A stretch of 64,000 nt of DNA. It comes from Miltoncostaea sp963703045. Its GTDB lineage: Bacteria; Actinomycetota; Thermoleophilia; Miltoncostaeales; Miltoncostaeaceae. Both the position numbers and the translations under genes were made by a program. The stretch covers positions 1,860,001-1,924,000 of the forward strand of contig OY969782.1 in the NCBI GenBank assembly GCA_963703045.1, read 5' to 3'. This document shows positions 19,041-26,822 of the stretch, in pieces. The notes beneath the pieces were generated by a model, which was not told the DNA's origin, did no database searches, and saw only the letters and a program-made list of their open reading frames with translations. Within the stretch, counting starts at the first letter, position 1, and each line of letters opens with the position of its first letter.

Positions 19041-20036
19041 TCAGTCGATGCCGGGCCGGGTGCGCACCGACACGCCGTGCCGCCGGGCCAGCGCCTCACC
19101 GCCGCCGCGGCGGATCGCCTCGGCGACGCGCTCGGGGTCGATGCCCGCCTCGATGAGCCGCTGGCTGAGCTCGCCCTCCTTGGCCTGGCGGAAGAACAGC
19201 ACGGTGATCGCGCCGAAGGCCAGGAGGCAGTGCAGCACCATCATCACGGTGCCCGAGTTCGCCTGGTCCTCGAGCGGCGCGACGCCCCAGGCACGGGCCG
19301 CCGCCGCGTGGGAGTCGTAGAACGCCGTACCCGAGAACCAGTAGACGTTCGCGATGCCCAGCCCCACGAACCACACGCCCGACATGTAGCTGCCCTTCCA
19401 CCCGGTCGAGAACCAGGACGGCGCGGGCAGCACCTCGACGACCGGCATCCAGAGCAGCGTGCCGACGAGCACGAACGACACCTGCTGCACGATCCAGAGC
19501 GCCGGGGTCTCGAGGACGAGGTGGTGCAGGCCGGGCAGCAGCCACACGACGGTCGACCCCGCCCAGAGCGGGAACGCCACGCCGGGGTGCTGCAGGCGCT
19601 GCAGGACGCGCCGCACGCCGGGACCGAGCAGGTCCGTGACGAACTGCCGGGTCACCCCGAGCAGCAGCAACAGCGGCGCGACGGCGCCGATCAGCGTGTG
19701 CTGCAGCATGTGCGCCGTCAGCAGCCCCTGCTGGGCGATGCCGCCGAGAGGCGAGCAGATTGCGATCAGGATCAGCGCGAGCCCGCTGCCGAACGAGAGC
19801 CGGCGCAGGCCGGAGATGCCGCCCACCCGGTGCACGCGCGCGGCGTAGAGCGCCCCCAACAGCAGCACCGCGGCCACCTCGACCGGCGGCACCGCCCACA
19901 GCTCGCCCAGATCGGTCGTGGCCGTGGCCGAGGGACCGGCGTGGCCGGTGTGGGCCCCGCCGCCCGCAAGCGCCGTGAGGGCGATCGCCAGGGCGAGCGA
20001 CCCTGCGACGGCCATGGGGATCAGCGGGCGTCTCAT
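19041..20036 (-). CDS. CtaG-type cytochrome c oxidase assembly membrane protein
   Basis: A 331-residue protein of the caa3_CtaG family (DUF1404-like), associated with copper delivery or assembly of caa3-type oxidase. After a leading hydrophobic segment and a His-containing loop (GGGAHTGHAGPS) there are about seven membrane helices. Conserved histidines are TAHMLQHTLIG, LPGLHHLVL and MMVLHCLLA. The cytoplasmic tail from about residue 270 is charged. ATG 20036 is chosen; the longer open frame upstream overlaps the Fur-family gene and is not protein-like. It lies downstream of the zinc operon in the same direction, 62 bases after it. Confidence 0.85.
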   Translation of the reverse strand: MRRPLIPMAVAGSLALAIALTALAGGGAHTGHAGPSATATTDLGELWAVPPVEVAAVLLLGALYAARVHRVGGISGLRRLSFGSGLALILIAICSPLGGIAQQGLLTAHMLQHTLIGAVAPLLLLLGVTRQFVTDLLGPGVRRVLQRLQHPGVAFPLWAGSTVVWLLPGLHHLVLETPALWIVQQVSFVLVGTLLWMPVVEVLPAPSWFSTGWKGSYMSGVWFVGLGIANVYWFSGTAFYDSHAAAARAWGVAPLEDQANSGTVMMVLHCLLAFGAITVLFFRQAKEGELSQRLIEAGIDPERVAEAIRRGGGEALARRHGVSVRTRPGID

Positions 20037-20098
20037 GACATCGATGCTGCCACACGCCGCCCCCGGCGGCGCGCGCCGTTCGTACCCCGCGGTCCGGG

Positions 20099-20566
20099 TC
20101 AGGCCGCCCGGCAGTCGGGGCAGCGCCCGCGCAGCACCACGTCGTGGCCGACCACGCTGTAGTCCGACCGCGACGCCGTACCCTCGAGCGCGCGCTCGAG
20201 GCCGGGGTCCTCGAACGGGCTGACCTCGCCGCACCCGACGCACACCAGGTGGTGATGGTGCTCGCCGCCGGGCAGGGCGGGCTCGTAGCGGGCCCCGCCG
20301 CCGCCGAGGTCGAGACGCTGCACCAGCCCCAACCCGACGAGCAGGTCGAGCACGCGGTACACGCTCGCGATGCCGACGCGACGTCCGTCGCCGCGGAGCT
20401 GGTCGAAGATCTCCAACGCCGAGCGGCAGCACTCCTGGTCGGCCAGCGACTCGATCACGGCGCGTCGCGCACCGCCCGAGCGGTGGCCGGCCCGCGCGAT
20501 GCTCTCGCGCGCGTGCGCGGCCCAGCCCGCGGCGTCACCGGCCTGGTGCTGGTGCGCGCGCGTCAT
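20099..20566 (-). CDS. zur: Fur-family metal regulator, probably Zur
   Basis: A 155-residue Fur-family repressor: an N-terminal winged helix (RRAVIESLADQECCRSALEIFDQLR then VGIASVYRVLDLLVGLGLVQRL), then the dimerisation domain with GGEHHHHLVCVGCGEVSPFED and a C-terminal CPDC. The two CxxC pairs form the structural zinc site and the HHHH segment belongs to the sensory site. It sits at the end of an operon encoding a ZnuABC-type transporter, which favours Zur over Fur. A matching operator is at 23415-23429. Confidence 0.88.
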   Translation of the reverse strand: MTRAHQHQAGDAAGWAAHARESIARAGHRSGGARRAVIESLADQECCRSALEIFDQLRGDGRRVGIASVYRVLDLLVGLGLVQRLDLGGGGARYEPALPGGEHHHHLVCVGCGEVSPFEDPGLERALEGTASRSDYSVVGHDVVLRGRCPDCRAA

Positions 20567-20608
20567 CGGTGCGGATGCCTCACCGACGCGCTCCGTCCCG
20601 GTGCGGCC

Positions 20609-20782
20609 TCAGCCGGTGCGGGATCCTCCGGGGCGGAGCGCCATGAGCAGGGCGGCGACGACGACGAGCGTGACCAGCGGGACGCGGAGGGCCCACGCGA
20701 GCGCCTGCGTGCCGCCCAGGCGCCGCAACCGGCGCTGGACGCCGCGGCGCACGAGCCGGGCGACGATCGGTGAGTGCAGCAT
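20609..20782 (-). CDS. Small single-pass membrane protein in the zinc operon
   Basis: A 57-codon frame starting at ATG 20782 and ending in TGA. The N-terminal half is strongly basic (VARLVRRGVQRRLRRLGG), followed by one hydrophobic helix (WALRVPLVTLVVVAALLMAL) and a short Arg/Gly tail, the classic layout of a small inner-membrane protein with the positive side in the cytoplasm. It fills the gap between znuC and zur exactly, in the same direction. It is too short for most gene callers and I do not know a family. It could modulate the transporter or be a chance frame; the charge and hydrophobicity pattern argues for a gene. Confidence 0.5.
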   Translation of the reverse strand: MLHSPIVARLVRRGVQRRLRRLGGTQALAWALRVPLVTLVVVAALLMALRPGGSRTG

Positions 20783-20824
20783 CGCGACAGCATGACGACC
20801 GGCTCGGACCCCATCGCGCGGCCG

Positions 20825-21619
20825 TCAGCCATGACCGTGACCGTGGTCGTGGTCATGGCGGTGCACCGGGTCCATGACCAGCTCGCCGCCGCCGGGCAGC
20901 TCGCCCAGCACGAGCCCGAAGGTCTCCATGAGCGCCTCGCGCGTCAGCACCTGCGCCGGGGGCCCGTGGGCGACGACGCGACCGGCCAGCAGCAGCGCCC
21001 GCTCGGCGCTGGCGGCGTCGCGGATGTCGTGGGTGCACATGATCACGGCGGCCCCCCGCGCCCGCTCGCGGGCCAGGGCCCCCAGGAGCAGCTCGCGGCC
21101 GACGACGTCGAGCCCCGAGGTCGGCTCGTCGAGCACCAGCAGGTCGGCGCGCCAGGCGAGCGCCTGGGCGATGTGCACGCGCTGGCGCTGGCCGCCCGAG
21201 AGCTCGGCGACGGGCTCGTCGGCGAGGTGGGCGACGCCCATGCGCTCCATGCTCTCGTGCACGAGCTCCCGGTCGCCGCGGGTCATGCGCCCGAACAGTC
21301 GCCGCTCGGCGAACCGGCCCATCGTCACCACGTCGCGCGCCCGTATCGGCAGCGCGAAGCCCGACGCGTCGACCTGGCCGAGGTAGGCCACCCGTGCGGG
21401 CGCGCCGCCGGGCGCGCCGCCGAGCACGCGCACCGTGCCCGCGATGGGGGCCAGCAGCCCCACGAGGGTCCTGACGAGGGTCGACTTGCCCGATCCGTTG
21501 GTGCCGAGCACGACGAGGGTGCCCCCGGGCTCCAGCGCGAGGTCGAGCCCCGACACCACGGCACGCGCGTCGTAGCCCACGGCGAGCCCCGTCGTCGCGA
21601 GGGCGCCGCCGCCGCTCAC
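20825..21619 (-). CDS. znuC: Zinc ABC transporter ATP-binding protein, His-rich tail
   Basis: A 264-residue ABC ATPase. Walker A is GTNGSGKSTL, the Q-loop YLGQVDASGF, the signature LSGGQRQRVHIAQAL, Walker B DLLVLDEPTSGLD, and the H-loop CTHDI. It ends in HRHDHDHGHGHG, a histidine-rich tail typical of zinc/manganese transporters. The GTG start at 21619 overlaps the znuB stop by four bases. It powers uptake through ZnuB with the ZnuA binding lipoprotein. Confidence 0.92.
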   Translation of the reverse strand: MSGGGALATTGLAVGYDARAVVSGLDLALEPGGTLVVLGTNGSGKSTLVRTLVGLLAPIAGTVRVLGGAPGGAPARVAYLGQVDASGFALPIRARDVVTMGRFAERRLFGRMTRGDRELVHESMERMGVAHLADEPVAELSGGQRQRVHIAQALAWRADLLVLDEPTSGLDVVGRELLLGALARERARGAAVIMCTHDIRDAASAERALLLAGRVVAHGPPAQVLTREALMETFGLVLGELPGGGELVMDPVHRHDHDHGHGHG

Positions 21620-22456
21620 GCCGGCACCGCCCGGGGGGCCGGCCGCCAGAGCGTGCGCGCCGCCAGGGTGGCGAAGAAGGCGACGACCTCGACGAGCACG
21701 ATCGACGCGCCCGCCGCCAGGTCGTGGTGGTACGACACCAGCAGCCCGGCGGCGACGCTGACCACCCCGATGATCGCCGCTCCGGCCATCATCGCCCCGA
21801 TCCGGCGGGCGACGAGCGCCGCGGTCGCGGGCGGGGCGATGAGCATCCCGAACACGAGCAGGGTCCCGACGGTCTGGAACGACACGACCACCGTGACGGC
21901 GACCATGCCGAGCATGAGCCACTCGTAGAGGCCGGCGCGGAACCCCGCGACGCGGGTCTGGCCGGCGTCGAACGACAGCATCAGGAAGGGCCGTGCGCCG
22001 ACCGCCGCCACGGCCACGACGACGACCGTCGCCGCGAGCTGCACGAGCGATGTCGTCCCAGGAGATGCCGAGCACCTCCCCGAAGAGGATCCGGGTCAGG
22101 TCGCCGGTGAACGAGTCGGACCGCGAGACGATCACCACGCCGAGCGCCAGCATGCCGACGAACAGCAGGCCGATCGCCGTGTCGCCCGACAGCCGCGAGC
22201 GACGACGCACGAGGTCGACGCCGCCGATCATCACGACCGCGCCCACGAGCGCGCCGCCGATGCCCGGCAGACCGAGCAGCAGCGCTCCCGCGATGCCGGG
22301 GAGCACGCCGTGGGCGAGGGCGTCGCCGATGAAGGCCAGGCCGCGCAGCACGACGAACGTGCCGACCACGGCGCACCCGGCGGCCACCAGGCATCCGGCG
22401 ACGAGCGCGCGCAGCATGAACTCGTTGTCGAGGAACGGGTCGACGAGGGGTCCCAC
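21616..22456 (-). pseudogene. znuB: Zinc ABC transporter permease ZnuB, +1 frameshift
   Basis: An ABC-3 family permease with about eight membrane helices. The N-terminal part (from GTG 22456) includes FVVLRGLAFIGDALAHGVLPG, the conserved family signature, and runs to GEVLGISWDDI. The rest (LVQLAATVVVV through YEWLMLGMVAV and FQTVGTLLVFGMLIAPPATA) continues in the next frame to the stop at 21616. The switch is near 22048-22052, where one surplus base fits. Both halves are well conserved, so an assembly error is likely. It lies between znuA (5-base gap) and znuC (4-base overlap). Confidence 0.88.
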
Positions 22457-22461
22457 CGGCC

Positions 22462-23372
22462 CTACCCCCCGATCGCGAGGCCGTCGTGCACCGCGGCGGC
22501 CACGTCGCGCATGAACGTGAGATACGAGCCGTCGGCGGGCAGCCGGTGGGTGCCGATCGGCACCACGCGGGCGCCGGTCTGCTCGCCGATCGCCTCGGCG
22601 ACGCCGTCGGGCGTGCCGAGCTCGGCGAAGATCGCCGGCACCCCCTCGCGCTCGATCTGCGCGCGCAGCGCCGAGAGGTCGGACGCCGAGACCTGCGCCT
22701 GGGGGCTGAGCGAGGGGATCAGGGCTCCGACCAGCTCGAAGCGGTAGCGGTCGGCGAACCAGGCCATCGACTCGTGCCCCGTGACCAGCCTGCGCCGCTC
22801 CGCGGGGATGTCGGCGAGGTCGGCGCGGATCTCGGCGTCGAGGTCGGCGAGGCGCCCCGCGAGCGCGGCCGCCCGTGGGGAGACGTCGACGCCGAGGGCG
22901 CGCCGGATCTCGGGCGCGAGGGCGTCGACGACGTCGCGGATGGCCAGGGGGTCCATCCAGATGTGCGGATCGCCGGCGACGCGCGCGCCGCCGCCGGCCG
23001 CCTCGTCGACGTGGTCGGTGGCCGTGAAGACCGGGACCCCCGCGTCGCGGGCGCTCGCCACGGCGCCGTCGAGCCCCACCTCCAGGTCGAGGCCGTTGCG
23101 CACCACGAGGTCGGCCTCGCCGAGGGTGGCCGCGTCACGGGCCGAGGGCTGGAAGTCGTGGGGGTCGACGCCGTTCGGCATGAGCACGCGCACGTCGGCG
23201 TCGTCGCCGACGAGGTCCTCGACGAGCGACCCGAGGACCGTCGTCGTCACGACCACCTCGGGCGTCCACCCGACCCCGCCCCGTCCGATCCGCACCCCGC
23301 CGCCGCCAGGGCCAGGGCCAGGGCGGCGAGGAGTCCGGCGAGCGGGCTCGGTCGGCGGCGCGTGGGGTGCAC
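22462..23372 (-). CDS. znuA: Zinc ABC transporter substrate-binding lipoprotein ZnuA, frameshift near the N-terminus
   Basis: The mature part is a cluster A-I metal-binding protein. Candidate zinc ligands are a His in GVDPHDFQPSA, a His in AGDPHIWMDPLAI, a His in VTGHESMAWF and an acidic residue in AELGTPDGVAEA. In its own frame the protein has no signal, but from GTG 23372 in the adjacent frame there is a textbook lipoprotein leader: HPTRRR, a hydrophobic run, then LAAAG-C-GSDG. The frames join between about 23268 and 23290 in a G-rich run if one base is missing. I therefore give the gene from 23372. The Zur-like box lies 43 bases upstream. No His-rich loop is present. Confidence 0.85.
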
Positions 23373-23414
23373 GGGAACTCCCTCGGAGGCGGGGCTGGGG
23401 ACCCGGAACGACAG

Positions 23415-23429
23415 TGATAACCCTTACCA
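23415..23429. promoter_or_regulatory. Zur-like operator TGATAA-CCC-TTACCA
   Basis: A 6-3-6 near-perfect inverted repeat (one mismatched pair) resembling actinobacterial Zur/Fur boxes (TGATAAT-n-ATTATCA type). It sits 43 bases upstream of znuA and 52 bases upstream of the divergent lgt, in one of the few AT-rich stretches of the window. Zur, encoded by the last gene of the operon, probably binds here. Confidence 0.65.
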
Positions 23430-23480
23430 TATAGGTCGCGGGCCGCGGGACGGGCGCCCGGGTCGTCTACGATCGGCGCC

Positions 23481-24377
23481 GTGTCAGGGGTCGCCACCGC
23501 CATCGCGAGCATCCCGGCGCCCGCGGTACGCGACATCGAGCTCGGGCCGCTGCAGATCCGCCTCTACGCGCTCTGCCTGCTGGCCGGGATCTTCGCGGCG
23601 GCCTGGATCGCCGCGCGCCGCTGGAAGGACCGCGGCGGCGACCCCGAGCTGATCTTCGAGGTGGCCCTCTGGTCCGTCTTCGGCGGACTGATCGGCGCTC
23701 GGCTCTACCACGTGATCACGAGCTACGACCAGATCGGCGACGAGTGGTATGCGCCCTTCGCGATCTGGGAGGGCGGCCTCGGCATCTGGGGCGGCGTGCT
23801 GGCGGGCGTCCTCACCGGCGCCTGGGTCACGCACCGGCGCGGTGCGAGCGTGCTGGAGATGATGGACGCCGCGGCCCCCGGGATCCTGATCGCCCAGGGC
23901 ATCGGGCGCCTCGGCAACTACTTCAACCAGGAGCTCTTCGGCAGCCCGAGCGACCTGCCGTGGGCGCTCGAGGTCGACCCGGGCCGGCGCCCCGCCGAGA
24001 ACGCGCTCGACCCCACGTTCCACCCGACGTTCCTCTACGAGATGCTCTGGAACTTCGCGGGCGCGGCCCTGATCATCTGGGCCGGGCGGCGGTTCCGCAT
24101 CCGCCCGCCCGGGGTGTTCTGCCTCTACGTGGCCGTCTACTCGCTGGGGCGCCTCTTCTGGGAGCAGCTGCGGGTCGATCCGTCGCGCATGTTCCTCGGC
24201 CAGCGGCTCAACTTCTACGTCGCGCTCGTGCTGCTGGTGGGCGCGATCGCCTACTTCGTGTGGGACCGGCGACGCCGCGGGCCGGACGACGACCGCCCGG
24301 CGCCCCCGCCGCCCGCCTCGGTGCCGACCGGTCCGGGCGGCCGGGCGCGGCCCGCGAACCGTCCGACGCGCCGGTAG
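23481..24377 (+). CDS. lgt: Prolipoprotein diacylglyceryl transferase
   Basis: A 298-residue enzyme that moves the diacylglyceryl group of phosphatidylglycerol onto the lipobox cysteine of prolipoproteins. Seven hydrophobic segments are visible. Family residues include the N-terminal GPLQIRLYALC region, GARLYHVI, and the Lgt signature GRLGNYFNQELFGSP with the essential Arg and Asn. YSLGRLFWEQLRVD follows near the C-terminus, then a Pro/Arg-rich cytoplasmic tail. The start is GTG 23481. It is divergent from the zinc operon, whose ZnuA is one of its likely substrates. Confidence 0.94.
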   Translation: MSGVATAIASIPAPAVRDIELGPLQIRLYALCLLAGIFAAAWIAARRWKDRGGDPELIFEVALWSVFGGLIGARLYHVITSYDQIGDEWYAPFAIWEGGLGIWGGVLAGVLTGAWVTHRRGASVLEMMDAAAPGILIAQGIGRLGNYFNQELFGSPSDLPWALEVDPGRRPAENALDPTFHPTFLYEMLWNFAGAALIIWAGRRFRIRPPGVFCLYVAVYSLGRLFWEQLRVDPSRMFLGQRLNFYVALVLLVGAIAYFVWDRRRRGPDDDRPAPPPPASVPTGPGGRARPANRPTRR

Positions 24378-24995
24378 CTACGCGTACAGCTCGCCGGCCG
24401 CGACCGGCACGTCCAGCCGGTTCTCGGGCGGGGCGAGCGGGCAGCTCCACCGCGGGTCGTAGCTGCACGAGGGGTTGTAGGCGTAGTTGAAGTCGAGGAC
24501 GAGCCGGCGCCCGTCACCGCCCGTCCCGAGGTCGGCGCCCTTGACGGTGTCGAGCAGGTAGCGGCCGCCACCGTAGGTGCGGGTGCCCGCGAGGGCGTCG
24601 CGGAAGGGCACGAACAGCCCGCCGCCGTAGCCCTCCAGCCAGTAGACGGCCAGCGAGACCTCGCCGTCGGGAAGTCGCGGGCGCACGAAGCCGATCCGGG
24701 TGAAGCGGGTCGGCTCGCCCGTGCTCGTGGGGATGATCAGCTCGACGCCGGCGTCATCGGGCTCGAGCGCCGCCTCGCACCGCATCTCGGGCCGGTGCGG
24801 CGCCCACGGCACCCCCGTGAACTCCGCCCGCGCCTCCAGGGGGAGAGGCGACTGGGGGTGCCCGGCCATCAGCGCGTCGCGCTCGGCACGGAAGGCGGCG
24901 CAGGCGGCCGGCGCGGCGCCCCCGGCCCGCGCCCGCGCGTACATCGCGAGCACGCGCCGCTTCCAGTCCATCAGCTCGAGGCGGGGATGCTCCAC
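24378..24995 (-). CDS. DUF1684 family protein
   Basis: A 205-residue soluble protein. The C-terminal half carries the DUF1684 signature: YGGGRYLLDTVKGADLG followed by LVLDFNYAYNPSCSYDPRWSCPLAPPENRL. Conserved Asn, Tyr and two cysteines suggest a binding pocket; the family's biochemical role is unknown to me. The start is GTG 24995, with ATG 24971 an alternative. It lies 9 bases downstream of ilvD on the same strand and could be co-transcribed. It is convergent with lgt with no gap. Confidence 0.85.
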   Translation of the reverse strand: MEHPRLELMDWKRRVLAMYARARAGGAAPAACAAFRAERDALMAGHPQSPLPLEARAEFTGVPWAPHRPEMRCEAALEPDDAGVELIIPTSTGEPTRFTRIGFVRPRLPDGEVSLAVYWLEGYGGGLFVPFRDALAGTRTYGGGRYLLDTVKGADLGTGGDGRRLVLDFNYAYNPSCSYDPRWSCPLAPPENRLDVPVAAGELYA

Positions 24996-25004
24996 CGGCT
25001 CACC

Positions 25005-26706
25005 TCACCGCGGCTGCGTCACCGCACCCTCGGACGCCGACGAGACGAGCGCCGCGTACTTGGCCAGCACCCCGCGCGTGTAGCGGGCGGCCGGGGGCGT
25101 CCAGCCGTCGAGTCGCGCCGCGATCTCGTCGTCGGACAGCTCCACCCGCAGCTCGCGCGAGTCGACGTCGAGCACGATCGTGTCGCCGTCGCGCAGCGCC
25201 GCGATGGGACCACCGCGGAACGCCTCGGGCGAGACGTGCCCCACCATCAGTCCGTGTGTCGCGCCGGAGAAGCGGCCGTCGGTGATCAGCGCCACCTCGT
25301 CGCCGATGCCCGCGCCGGCGAGGGCCGCCGTCACGTGCAGCATCTCGCGCATGCCCGGCCCCCCGGCGGGGCCCTCGTAGCGGATGACGACGATGTCGCC
25401 GGGCTCGATGAGGTTCTGCTTGACCGCGGCGAAGGCCTCCTCCTCCGACTCGAAGACCCGGGCGGGACCGACCTGGAGACGCCGCTCGTGCCCGGCGAGC
25501 TTCACGACGCAGCCCTCCGGGGAGAGGTTGCCGCGCAGGATCGCGAGTCCCCCGGTGGGCGACAGCGGGGCGTCGATCGGCAGGATCACCTGCTGGCCGG
25601 GCGTCTCGCTCGCATCGGCGGCGATCTCGCCGAGCGACCGGCCGTCGACGTTGCGGGGCGAGGGGTCGAGCAGGCCCGGCATCGACCAGCTCGCGCGTCA
25701 TCACGGCGACGCCGCCGGCGGCGTGGAGGTCGGTCGCCACGTACTTCCCGCCCGGTGTCAGGCTGGCGACGATGGGGGTGCGCGAGGCGATGGTGTCGAA
25801 GTCGTCGATCGAGAGCGGGATGCCGAGCTCCCAGGCGATCGCCAGGAGGTGGAGGACGCCGTTGGTCGATCCGCCGCTCGCGGCGACGCCCGCGATCGCG
25901 TTGTCGATCGACGCGCGCGTGATGACCTGCGACGGGCGCACGTCGTCGCGCACCAGCCGCATGACGAGCTCACCCGCCGCGACGCACGCGGCCTCCTTGT
26001 CGGGGTGGGTGGCGGGCACGCCGTTGAGGCCCGCCGGGCTGATCCCGAGGATGTCGAGCGCCATCGACATCGTGTTGGCGGTGAACTGGCCGCCGCACGC
26101 CCCGGCACCGGGGCACGCGACGCTCTCGAGGGCGTGCACCTCCTCGGGCCCGACCCTGCCGGCCGCGTGGGCGCCGACGACCTCGAAGACGTCCTGGATC
26201 GTCACGTCGCGGCCCTTGTACCGGCCGGGCGCGATCGAGCCGTTGTAGAGGACGAGCCCGGGGATGTCGAGGCGCGCGAGCGCCATGACCGCGGCCGGGA
26301 TCGTCTTGTCGCAGCCGACCAGGCACACGAGGCCGTCGAAGCTGTGGCCGCGCGCCGCCAGCTCGATCGAGTCGGCGATCACCTCGCGGGAGATCAGCGA
26401 CGCCCGCATGCCCTCGGTGCCCATCGACACGCCGTCGGACACCGAGATCGTGTTGAGCTCCATCGGCGTGCCGCCGGCGGCCCGGATGCCGCGCTTCACG
26501 TGCACCGCCAGCTCGCGCTGGTTGAGGTTGCACGGCATCGTCTCGATCCAGGTGGTCGCCACGCCGACGATCGGCTTCGCGAGGTCCTCGTCGGTGAAGC
26601 CGGTCCCCTTCAGCATCGCCCGTGCGGGCGCGCGGTCGGGGCCGTCGGTCATGGCGGCGCTGTGGCGCTTGGCCGGATCGCTGGGTCCGTACGGGTCTGT
26701 GGGCAT
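25005..26706 (-). pseudogene. ilvD: Dihydroxy-acid dehydratase IlvD, +1 frameshift
   Basis: IlvD dehydrates dihydroxy acids in isoleucine and valine synthesis, using an Fe-S cluster. The N-terminal part (ATG 26706) contains the cluster/active-site motifs TMPCNLNQ, CLVGCDKTIP and CPGAGACGGQFTANTM. The C-terminal part begins with GLLDPSPRNVDGRSL and includes ITDGRFSGATHGLMVGHVSPEA. The family pattern ELVDAGLLDPSP is recovered if one G is removed from a GGG run (plus-strand C run at 25675-25677), so a single-base insertion breaks the gene. With this repaired it is a normal-length 566-residue enzyme. Since this is a core biosynthetic gene, a sequencing error is the best explanation. Confidence 0.92.
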
Positions 26707-26822
26707 CGCGCGATCGTATCCGAGGACGGCGGGCCGGAGGGCCGCCGCGCCCCCGCCCGCGCCCCCCGGCGATAGGTGCCCGGTCACTCACCCCGCCGGG
26801 TGGTGCGGTCGATCCTGTGGTG

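Noticed and set aside
20563..20856. 97-codon minus-strand frame between zur and znuC
   Set aside because: Its Ser/Arg-rich sequence is a shadow; the other frame (20609-20782) gives a plausible small membrane protein.
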